DNA from: DATILI01 sp035476635
GTDB taxonomy: Bacteria > Pseudomonadota > Gammaproteobacteria > Burkholderiales > Burkholderiaceae_C
DNA: 37,023 nucleotides
NCBI GenBank assembly: GCA_035476635.1
Contig: DATILI010000227.1
Location: 1-37,023 of the forward strand
Direction: 5' to 3'
In this document: positions 17,246 through 24,273 of the stretch, one piece after another
Position numbering within the stretch: the first letter of the stretch is position 1
Layout: each line of letters begins with the position of its first letter
Program-made: the position numbers and the translations under genes
Notes under the pieces: generated by a model
What the model saw: only the letters and a program-made list of their open reading frames with translations
Told to the model about the DNA's origin: nothing
Database searches by the model: none

Positions 17246-18105
17246 ACCGAGGGCTCGCCCGCTGGCCGGGTCTTGAATCGCTTGTGCACCCAGTAGTACT
17301 GGTCAGGCATTGTGTCGATGTAGCCCTGCAGGCGTGCGTTCATCAACGCTGTATCGGCCACCAGGTCGCGCGTCGGAAAGTCCGTCCAGGCGGGAAGTAC
17401 CTGCACCTCGTAGCCATAGGGCGTCATGCGCGTCACTGTGGGAACCACCTTGGCGCGGCCCAGTTTGGCAAAGCGCGACAGCGACGGCACCGTGGCGGCC
17501 TGCATGCCGTAGAAGGGCACAAAGATCGACTCTTCCGGGCCGAAGTTCATGTCGGGCAACAAATACAAGGGCTCACCGGCGCGCAGCGCCGAGATGATGC
17601 CCTGCACGCCGTCTTCGCGCACGAGCAGGTGCACGCGGCCCTGGCGCCGCCGCCCGGCCAGGATCCAGGCGTCCACCACGGCGTTGGCCTGCGGCGTATA
17701 GATGGTGGTGAAGCGGCGTGGCAATTGGAGTGTCAGCGCCGTCCAGCCCGCGTCCAGGCCGACGAAATGCGGCGCCAGGATCACAGTGGGTGAATCGCCA
17801 TGCAACTCTTGAATCGCGCCGGAAAGCTTAAGCCGCCGCTCCAGCACCGCCACCGGCGCGTGCCAGAGCCAGCTGCGGTCCAGCCAGGCCTGCGCAAAGT
17901 AGACAAAGGTCCGGCGCGCCAATGCATGCCGTTCTTTCGCAGAGCGTTCGGGAAAACACAGCGCCAGATTGGTCAGCGCGACGCGGCGACGCGGCCACGC
18001 CACCACGAAGAGAAACGAACCCAGGGCGTGCCCCAGTGCGCGCACCCAAGCCAGCGGCAAGTGGCTGAGCAGGTGCATGAACAGAACCCCGGCATGGCTG
18101 AGCAT
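17239..18105 (-). CDS. LpxL/HtrB-type lysophospholipid (lipid A) acyltransferase, H-X4-D
   Basis: This is a membrane-associated acyltransferase of the LpxL/LpxM/HtrB family, which adds secondary acyl chains to lipid A. With the ATG at 18105, one base after the stop of the upstream paralogue, it has 288 residues. The catalytic H-X4-D motif is APHFVGLD with His113 and Asp118, and a hydrophobic N-terminal helix (about 5-37) fits membrane anchoring. The C-terminal YWVHKRFKTRP is the usual family ending. An open frame continues 22 codons further upstream but overlaps the neighbour, so the internal ATG is preferred. Acyl-chain specificity cannot be decided here. Confidence 0.9.
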   Translation of the reverse strand: MLSHAGVLFMHLLSHLPLAWVRALGHALGSFLFVVAWPRRRVALTNLALCFPERSAKERHALARRTFVYFAQAWLDRSWLWHAPVAVLERRLKLSGAIQELHGDSPTVILAPHFVGLDAGWTALTLQLPRRFTTIYTPQANAVVDAWILAGRRRQGRVHLLVREDGVQGIISALRAGEPLYLLPDMNFGPEESIFVPFYGMQAATVPSLSRFAKLGRAKVVPTVTRMTPYGYEVQVLPAWTDFPTRDLVADTALMNARLQGYIDTMPDQYYWVHKRFKTRPAGEPSVY

Positions 18106-18106
18106 C

Positions 18107-18937
18107 TCAGATTTCCTTGCGCGGCCGCTTGTAGCGCGCATAGCCCCAGAGATACTGCTCCGGGCGTTCACGGATCAACCGCTCCATTTCGGCGTTGATC
18201 TGCGCCACAGCGGTGCCCAGGTCGGAAGACAAGGGTTCGGCCAACTCGCGTACGTGGACCAGGAAACCGCGCCCCCAGGAGCGCCGCTCGCTCCAGGCCA
18301 CGAGCACGCGTGCCCCGGTCTGCTGGACCAGCCGGGCGGCCAGCGTCATCGTATAGGCCTCGCGCCCGAAAAAAAGCGCCCAAAGGCCCAGGCCTTCGGG
18401 CGGGACCTGGTCGGGCAGCATCCCCACTGCCTGCCCCTGGCGCAGGGCCTTGATCATCTGGCGCACGCCCGCCAGCGTGGTTGGCGCGGTCTGCAGGCCC
18501 GGGCGCTGGCGCGCTGCGGCCATCACATTGGCAAGCCAGGGCTGGCGCGCGGGCCGGTACAGGATGGTCATCGGCCCATGGCGCGGGCTGTAGTCGTGCG
18601 CCATGGCCTGTGGCGCAATCTCGAAGCAACCCATGTGCGGCGTGAGAAACAGGATGCCGCGCCCAGCGCCGAAGGCACTGTCGATGCAGGCCGCGTTGTC
18701 CCATTCATAGCGCAAAGGGGTGCCCAGCCACAGCCGTGGCAGCTCCGTCACCATACGCCCGGCCTGCCCTACGCTAGCCGCCACCTGACTGAAGCGGTAG
18801 CCGGCCTGCGCCGCGTTTTCCATGAAGCGCCGGCGGTACGTCGGCGACAGCGCAAACGCCAGCCATCCCATCGCCCAGCCCATGGCGTGCAAAAACCACA
18901 GTGGAAGTACTGAAAAGAGCTTGAACAGGGCCGTCAT
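18107..18937 (-). CDS. LpxL/HtrB-type lysophospholipid acyltransferase, H-X4-E
   Basis: This is the second, upstream member of the tandem acyltransferase pair, 276 residues. Its catalytic motif is TPHMGCFE, with His101 and Glu106, so the acidic partner is Glu instead of Asp. An N-terminal hydrophobic helix covers about 5-30, followed by the conserved tract ELPRLW. The substrate-site region PDQVPPEGLGLW and the C-terminal YLWGYARYKRP agree with the family. The two genes form an operon with a one-base gap and probably supply two different late acylations of lipid A. The 139 bases up to metK hold the divergent promoters. Confidence 0.9.
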   Translation of the reverse strand: MTALFKLFSVLPLWFLHAMGWAMGWLAFALSPTYRRRFMENAAQAGYRFSQVAASVGQAGRMVTELPRLWLGTPLRYEWDNAACIDSAFGAGRGILFLTPHMGCFEIAPQAMAHDYSPRHGPMTILYRPARQPWLANVMAAARQRPGLQTAPTTLAGVRQMIKALRQGQAVGMLPDQVPPEGLGLWALFFGREAYTMTLAARLVQQTGARVLVAWSERRSWGRGFLVHVRELAEPLSSDLGTAVAQINAEMERLIRERPEQYLWGYARYKRPRKEI

Positions 18938-19076
18938 GCAGTTGGTTAGAATTGAGGGGTCGCTGAGTTAAATGAGCAACTTGCAGGGCGACATTAAAAA
19001 AATCTGCTAAAGCGTTCGCCAAAAAGCTCCCAGGCAACAGGCAACGCGCCACAAGCAACCACTGGAGTTTATTCAA

Positions 19077-20261
19077 ATGGCGAACGATTTTCTCTTTACC
19101 TCCGAATCCGTTTCCGAAGGCCATCCCGACAAGGTAGCGGACCAGATCTCCGACGCCATTCTCGACGCGATCTTCAAGCAGGATCCGCGCAGCCGCGTAG
19201 CCGCCGAAACGCTGACCAACACTGGCCTGGTGGTGCTGGCGGGTGAAATCACCACCAACGCGCATGTCGACTACATCCAGGTCGCGCGCGACACCATCAA
19301 GCGTATCGGCTACGACAACACCGACTACGGCATCGACTACAAAGGCTGTGCGGTCATGGTCTGCTATGACAAGCAGAGCAATGACATCGCCCAGGGCGTG
19401 GACCACGCAAGCGACGACCACCTGAACATCGGTGCCGGCGACCAAGGCCTGATGTTCGGCTACGCCTGCGACGAAACGCCCGAGCTGATGCCCGCGCCGA
19501 TCTACTACGCACACCGCCTGGTGGAACGCCAGGCCCAGTTGCGCAAGGATGGCCGCCTGCCCTTCCTGCGTCCCGACGCGAAGAGCCAGGTCACCATGCG
19601 CTACGTGGACGGCAAGCCGCACAGCATCGACACGGTCGTGCTGTCCACCCAGCACAGCCCCGACCAAAGCGAAACGCCCACCAAGATGAAGGCGTCTTTC
19701 GTCGAAGCCATCATCGAGGAAATCATCAAGCCGGTGCTCCCCAAGGAATGGCTGAAGGAAACCCGCTACCTCATCAACCCGACCGGGCGCTTTGTCATCG
19801 GCGGCCCGCAGGGCGACTGCGGCCTGACCGGCCGCAAGATCATCGTTGATACGTATGGCGGCGCCTGCCCGCACGGCGGCGGCGCGTTCTCGGGCAAGGA
19901 CCCGAGCAAGGTCGACCGCTCGGCCGCCTACGCCGCCCGCTATGTGGCCAAGAACATCGTTGCCGCTGGCCTGGCCAAGCAATGCCAGATTCAGGTCGCC
20001 TACGCGATTGGGGTGGCGCGCCCGATGAACGTGACGGTCTACACCGAAGGTACGGGTGTGATTTCCGACGACAAAATCGCCGCGCTCGTCAACGAGCACT
20101 TCGACCTGCGTCCCAAGGGCATCATCCAGATGCTCGACCTGTTGCGCCCGATCTACGAAAAGACCGCGGCCTACGGCCACTTCGGCCGCGAAGAGCCCGA
20201 GTTCAGCTGGGAACGCACGGATAAAGCTCAGGCGCTGCGTGCGGCTGCAGGCCTCAAGTAA
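19077..20261 (+). CDS. metK: S-adenosylmethionine synthase
   Basis: MetK condenses methionine and ATP to S-adenosylmethionine, the main methyl donor. The 394-residue product has GHPDK at 15-19 (His16 is the catalytic histidine), the GAGDQGLMFGYA signature, and the phosphate-binding GGGAFSGKDPSKVDRSAAY. The ATG has a good ribosome-binding site (GGAG nine bases upstream). I found no recognisable SAM or SAH riboswitch in the 139-base leader. A stable hairpin without a T-tract follows the stop. Confidence 0.97.
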   Translation: MANDFLFTSESVSEGHPDKVADQISDAILDAIFKQDPRSRVAAETLTNTGLVVLAGEITTNAHVDYIQVARDTIKRIGYDNTDYGIDYKGCAVMVCYDKQSNDIAQGVDHASDDHLNIGAGDQGLMFGYACDETPELMPAPIYYAHRLVERQAQLRKDGRLPFLRPDAKSQVTMRYVDGKPHSIDTVVLSTQHSPDQSETPTKMKASFVEAIIEEIIKPVLPKEWLKETRYLINPTGRFVIGGPQGDCGLTGRKIIVDTYGGACPHGGGAFSGKDPSKVDRSAAYAARYVAKNIVAAGLAKQCQIQVAYAIGVARPMNVTVYTEGTGVISDDKIAALVNEHFDLRPKGIIQMLDLLRPIYEKTAAYGHFGREEPEFSWERTDKAQALRAAAGLK

Positions 20262-20266
20262 GCCAC

Positions 20267-20286
20267 GGCGGGCCTGCGGGCCCGTC
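20267..20286 (+). terminator. GC hairpin after metK (possible weak terminator)
   Basis: CGGGCC (20269-20274) and GGCCCG (20279-20284) pair around a four-base loop, extended by a GT wobble and a GC pair to eight base pairs. No T-run follows, so it may slow or protect the transcript end more than terminate it. Confidence 0.35.
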
Positions 20287-20306
20287 CAAGTCGGGGGCAC
20301 TTGCGC

Positions 20307-21539
20307 ATGAACCCCGACGCCGAGCACCTCTGGCGCGCACCGCGCTGGGCCCTGGCGGTGCTGCTCGCCCTGCTGGGCATGCTCGGGCCGTTCTCCATCG
20401 ACACCTACATCCCCGCGTTCTCGGGCATCGCGCAAGCGCTCGGCGCCACGCCGGCGCAGATGCAGCAGACGCTGTCGGCCTACCTGTTCGGCTTCGCCTT
20501 CATGAACCTGTTTCACGGTGCGCTGGCCGACAGCTTTGGCCGCCGGCCCGTGGTGCTGTGGGGCATCGCGGTCTTCACCGTGGCTTCGGCCGGCTGCGCC
20601 TTGTCGCAAAGCATCGGGCAACTGGTGTTCTTCCGCGCCTTGCAGGGCCTGTCCACCGGTGCGGGCATCGTCGTTTCGCGCGCGGTGATCCGTGACATGT
20701 TTCCACCAGCCCAGGCCCAGAAGGTCATGAGCCAGGTCACGATTTATTTCGGCGTGGCGCCGGCGATTGCGCCCATCATTGGCGGCTGGCTGTTCGTGCA
20801 CACAAACTGGCACGCCATCTTCTGGTTTCTCACCGGCGTCGGCGTATTCCTGTGGGTGGCCAACTACCGGCTGCTGCCCGAGACGCTGCACATCGAACAG
20901 CGCCAGCCGTTCAACGCGCGGCACTTGATGCGCGGTTATTGGCAGCTGGGCGGCAGCCCGCGCTTTCTCTTGCTGGCGCTGGCCAGCGGCGTGCCATTCA
21001 ACGGCATGTTCCTCTACGTGCTGGCGGCGCCTGCCTTCCTGGGCGACCATTTGGCGCTGGCGCCCACACAGTTCTTCTGGTTCTTCCTGCTCACTATCGC
21101 CGGCATCATGGGCGGAGCCTGGGTCAGCGGCCGCCTGGCTGGCAAGATTGCGCCCAAGCAGCAGATCCGCCACGGTTTTGTCATCATGTTCGTGGTTGCC
21201 ATCCTCAATCTGGCCGCCAACCTCGCCTTCGCACCGCATGCCGCCTGGGCGCTGCTGCCAATTGCGGTGTTTGCCTTCGGCTGGTCGCTGATGGTGCCCG
21301 TGGTCACCCTGCTGGTCTTGGACTTGTACCCCGAACGGCGCGGCATGGCGTCGTCGCTGCAGGCTTTCATCGGCTCCACGGCCAATGGCATCGTCGCCGG
21401 CGCCATCGCGCCGCTCATCATGCACTCCACGGTGGGCCTGGCACTCGGTTCGCTGGTGATGCTCGGTGTCGGTCTGGTAGCCTGGATCTACCTGCATCGG
21501 CGCTGGCCCGAAATCGGGCGCCGCTCGGAAACGATTTGA
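20307..21539 (+). CDS. MFS multidrug efflux transporter, Bcr/CflA family
   Basis: This is a 12-helix major facilitator drug/H+ antiporter in the inner membrane. The 410-residue product shows the family opening LGPFSIDTYIPAF in helix 1, motif A as GALADSFGRRPVVLWG between helices 2 and 3, and the motif C-like GVAPAIAPIIGGWL in helix 5. Substrates of this family include bicyclomycin, sulfonamides and chloramphenicol, but specificity cannot be predicted. A TTG two codons upstream (20301) is possible; the ATG at 20307 fits better with the GGGGG ribosome-binding sequence at nine bases. It lies 45 bases after metK and may be partly co-transcribed. Confidence 0.9.
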   Translation: MNPDAEHLWRAPRWALAVLLALLGMLGPFSIDTYIPAFSGIAQALGATPAQMQQTLSAYLFGFAFMNLFHGALADSFGRRPVVLWGIAVFTVASAGCALSQSIGQLVFFRALQGLSTGAGIVVSRAVIRDMFPPAQAQKVMSQVTIYFGVAPAIAPIIGGWLFVHTNWHAIFWFLTGVGVFLWVANYRLLPETLHIEQRQPFNARHLMRGYWQLGGSPRFLLLALASGVPFNGMFLYVLAAPAFLGDHLALAPTQFFWFFLLTIAGIMGGAWVSGRLAGKIAPKQQIRHGFVIMFVVAILNLAANLAFAPHAAWALLPIAVFAFGWSLMVPVVTLLVLDLYPERRGMASSLQAFIGSTANGIVAGAIAPLIMHSTVGLALGSLVMLGVGLVAWIYLHRRWPEIGRRSETI

Positions 21540-21569
21540 CCAGTGGCCCGCCGCATGGCCGCGCGCGCC

Positions 21570-21584
21570 GCACGATAATCGTGC
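21570..21584. promoter_or_regulatory. 15-bp palindrome touching the diguanylate cyclase start codon
   Basis: GCACGAT and ATCGTGC flank a single central A and end directly against the ATG at 21585. The palindrome contains a -10-like GATAAT (21574-21579) and no Shine-Dalgarno sequence is present. It could be an operator overlapping a leaderless promoter, or a chance palindrome. Confidence 0.35.
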
Positions 21585-22619
21585 ATGACCACGCCCCCAT
21601 TGGTTGATCAACCGCTCTGGACGCTGCCGGCGGGCACCTCGATGACTGTCATGGTGGTCGACGACCAGGACTCAACGCGGGTCACCCTGGCCTCTGCGCT
21701 GGACCAGGCCGGGCATCGCGTGATCGAAGCCAATTCGGCCGAGTGGGCGATGGAATTGTTCCTGCGCCACCGCCCCGACCTGGTGCTACTCGACGTCGAA
21801 ATGCCGGGACATGATGGCTATTGGCTCGCTCGCCGGCTGCGCGAACAAGAACTGGGCGGCTGGACGCCGATCATCTTTCTCTCCGGCCGCGCCGATGACC
21901 TGGACCTGTGGCGCGGCATCGAGGCCGGCGGCGACGACTACCTCGTGAAGCCGGTCTCGCCTGTGGTGCTGATCGCCAAACTGCGCGCCATGCAACGCTT
22001 GATCGCGATGCGCCATCGGCTGGTGTCCATGTCCGAAGATCTGCGCCGGGCCAACGCGCAATTGCACGACCTGACCGAAATCGATGACCTGACCGGCCTG
22101 GTCAATCGCCGCGGCCTGGACAGGCGCCTGCACGAGGAACTGGCACAGGCCAGGCGCGGGCAAACGCCGCTGACCCTGGTGCTATGCGACGTCGACCACT
22201 TCAAGGCCTACAACGACCAGCTCGGCCACGTGGAAGGCGATGCCTGCCTGCGCCAGATCGGCGCCCTGCTGCGGCACGCCTGCCAGCGCCCGGGCGATTG
22301 CGCAGCGCGCTATGGCGGCGAGGAATTCGCCCTGCTCTTGCCGGACACACCGAAGTCGGGCGCCATGACCTTTGCGCGCGGCCTGATGCGCTTGCTGGAG
22401 GTCCGCGCGATCCCGCATCCGGGCTCGACCGCGGGCGGAAAACTCACGCTGTCGGGCGGCATCACCACCTGTGTGCCGGACGGCTCCACCACGCCCGAAG
22501 GCATTTTGCTGCGTGCCGACGAAGCCCTGTACACAGCGAAGGGGCGCGGGCGCAACCGCTTCTTCAGCTTCGAGATGCAGATGGACACTCTGGAGCAGCG
22601 CCACGAAGTCCGGCTCTGA
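21585..22619 (+). CDS. Response regulator with diguanylate cyclase output (REC-GGDEF)
   Basis: This 344-residue protein combines an N-terminal receiver domain (about 20-140) with a GGDEF domain (about 165-335) that makes cyclic di-GMP. The receiver keeps VVDDQDS, the phospho-acceptor Asp70 in LLDVEMPG and the switch Lys122 in YLVKPV. A short coiled coil (about 145-165) joins it to the cyclase. The active site is GGEEF at 244-248, which is catalytically competent, and the product-inhibition I-site RPGD is present at 235-238 with the canonical five-residue spacing. No histidine kinase is encoded nearby, so it is an orphan regulator. An alternative start at Met20 (21642) would keep all of the receiver. 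Confidence 0.93.
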   Translation: MTTPPLVDQPLWTLPAGTSMTVMVVDDQDSTRVTLASALDQAGHRVIEANSAEWAMELFLRHRPDLVLLDVEMPGHDGYWLARRLREQELGGWTPIIFLSGRADDLDLWRGIEAGGDDYLVKPVSPVVLIAKLRAMQRLIAMRHRLVSMSEDLRRANAQLHDLTEIDDLTGLVNRRGLDRRLHEELAQARRGQTPLTLVLCDVDHFKAYNDQLGHVEGDACLRQIGALLRHACQRPGDCAARYGGEEFALLLPDTPKSGAMTFARGLMRLLEVRAIPHPGSTAGGKLTLSGGITTCVPDGSTTPEGILLRADEALYTAKGRGRNRFFSFEMQMDTLEQRHEVRL

Positions 22620-22629
22620 GCCCGCGCTT

Positions 22630-24273
22630 TCAGGTACCAAAGAATTGGTAGGCCACGCGGAAGTGGAAGCCCTTGTCCTGCAAGGTTCCACCGGACGAGT
22701 TCACTGAAGATGGATGCGCAAGGCGCTTGGCAAGCGCCAGGTCGACATTGAACCCCTGCCAGCGCATGCGCGTGGCAAGGCCCACGGACGACAGCGAATC
22801 CGCCGCAGCCCCGCGGTTCTTGCCACGGCCGTAGTCGTAAAACGGCACCAGGGACATATTGAAGCCGCTCCCGAATTGGCGCACCAGCGGATAGTCCAGC
22901 TCCAGGCTGAGAATGACACCGGTATCGCGGATCAACTGGTTCTCGCGAAAGCCCCGCACCGTGTTCACGCCACCGATCGCCAGTTGATCCAGCCCCGGCA
23001 AACGATGCCGCGCATGCTGCACATTGAGCCGCGCGACAACTTGCGCGCCCTGCTCCTGAATCTGCCGCGCGTACTGGGCTTGTCCCAGCCAGACGCCATA
23101 TTGCCGCGCGGGCACTTCGGGTGCTCCTGCCAGGCCCGTCACGCCCTGCAGGTTGGTGCGGGCGTTGTTGAACGTCGAACGCGCGGCAAACACCTGCTTG
23201 TCCGAGCGCTGGGTGTACTCCTGCCAGAAGCGCCAACTCCAGATGCGGGTCACACCGTCGGGCTCACCCGGCGTGAACGAAAACGGCTCGCCCAGCAAGG
23301 TGGTGCGGTTTTCGCGCCGCACACGGCTCACGCCCAGCGTCAGCTTGCGGTCCAGTTGCTCAAGCAAGGTTTGGCTCAAACCGATTTCCTTGCTGTCCAG
23401 CGTGCTGCGGATGTCCAGGACCTGCAAGGGCTCTTCCACCACCGAAGACTGGCCGTGGTCGAACTGCGCGATGAACTGCGTGCCGCTCGTATTCAGCGGC
23501 ATGCGCCAGCCGAGGTTTCCGCGCGCACCGCCCGAGCCCTTGACCGGCGCGGTGATACCGCCTTCCAGGAAATCGCCGCGACCGCTGAGATTGCGCACCC
23601 AGCCCGAAAGGCCATAGGCGTTCTCGCCAATGGATGGTGGCCGGTGGTTGCTGACAAAGGCATGGAGCTGGTAGGGCCGGGCCCGCGTCACATCGATGTC
23701 GAGGATGGCGTCGCCTGCGGCATTGCCGGGCATCAGACGCGCGTTCAGGCGTTCGAACAACGGATCTTCCAGCAGCAACTGGAAACGCTCGCGCATCGAT
23801 TCGATATTCAGCGCACCGTCTTCCTTGCGCACGAGCCTGCCCCTCAGATAGTCCTCGTGCAGGCCATCCAATCCGTGCAGGCGCACTTCCCTCACCTGGC
23901 CGACGACGACTTGAAAGCGCACCACGCCATCGCGCACCGCGCCTTCCGCAAGCAGCACACCCGAGTTGACATAGCCGCGGCTGATGAGGTGGCGCGTCAG
24001 CCGCTGCCGCAGCGTTTCAAGGTTCGCCGCGTCCTGTGGCTGGCCCACGAACGGCGCGGCGATCTGCTCCAATTCGGCTGAGGGCACCAGCGTATTGCCC
24101 TCAAAGGCAAAGCCCCGGACGGTGCCCGGTTCGGCTGGTGCCAGCCTGGGCTGCAAGACTGGTGGCAACTGGAACGGGTCATCGGCCGCGAAGGCCGGCA
24201 GCGGTGCAACGACCGCCGCCAGCGCGCCGAGCAAGCCAAGCCAGCCGCGACAGCAACGGCCTAGCGTACGCAC
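22630..24273 (-). CDS. Two-partner secretion outer-membrane transporter TpsB (ShlB/FhaC/HecB family)
   Basis: TpsB proteins are 16-stranded Omp85-type beta-barrels that export a dedicated TpsA partner. The 547-residue product has a signal peptide ending at about AFA (29), a Pro-rich segment, a POTRA tandem (about 50-200) starting with VRGFAFEGNTLVPSAEL, and a C-terminal barrel. The barrel contains the conserved loop-6 motif VRGFRE at 439-444, whose arginine is essential in FhaC, and ends with an aromatic-rich last strand (FRVAYQFF). The GTG start overlaps the end of the tpsA gene by 13 bases. This is the third gene of the CHAT-TpsA-TpsB operon. Confidence 0.92.
   Translation of the reverse strand: MRTLGRCCRGWLGLLGALAAVVAPLPAFAADDPFQLPPVLQPRLAPAEPGTVRGFAFEGNTLVPSAELEQIAAPFVGQPQDAANLETLRQRLTRHLISRGYVNSGVLLAEGAVRDGVVRFQVVVGQVREVRLHGLDGLHEDYLRGRLVRKEDGALNIESMRERFQLLLEDPLFERLNARLMPGNAAGDAILDIDVTRARPYQLHAFVSNHRPPSIGENAYGLSGWVRNLSGRGDFLEGGITAPVKGSGGARGNLGWRMPLNTSGTQFIAQFDHGQSSVVEEPLQVLDIRSTLDSKEIGLSQTLLEQLDRKLTLGVSRVRRENRTTLLGEPFSFTPGEPDGVTRIWSWRFWQEYTQRSDKQVFAARSTFNNARTNLQGVTGLAGAPEVPARQYGVWLGQAQYARQIQEQGAQVVARLNVQHARHRLPGLDQLAIGGVNTVRGFRENQLIRDTGVILSLELDYPLVRQFGSGFNMSLVPFYDYGRGKNRGAAADSLSSVGLATRMRWQGFNVDLALAKRLAHPSSVNSSGGTLQDKGFHFRVAYQFFGT

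Noticed and set aside
18938..19076. SAM or SAH riboswitch upstream of metK
   Set aside because: The 139-base leader shows no recognisable conserved core or terminator structure of these classes.
18774..21611. 945-codon minus-strand open frame opposite metK and the efflux pump
   Set aside because: It is antisense to two clearly recognised genes, has a low-complexity His/Arg/Gly-rich composition and no domain. GC-rich codon bias keeps such shadow frames open.
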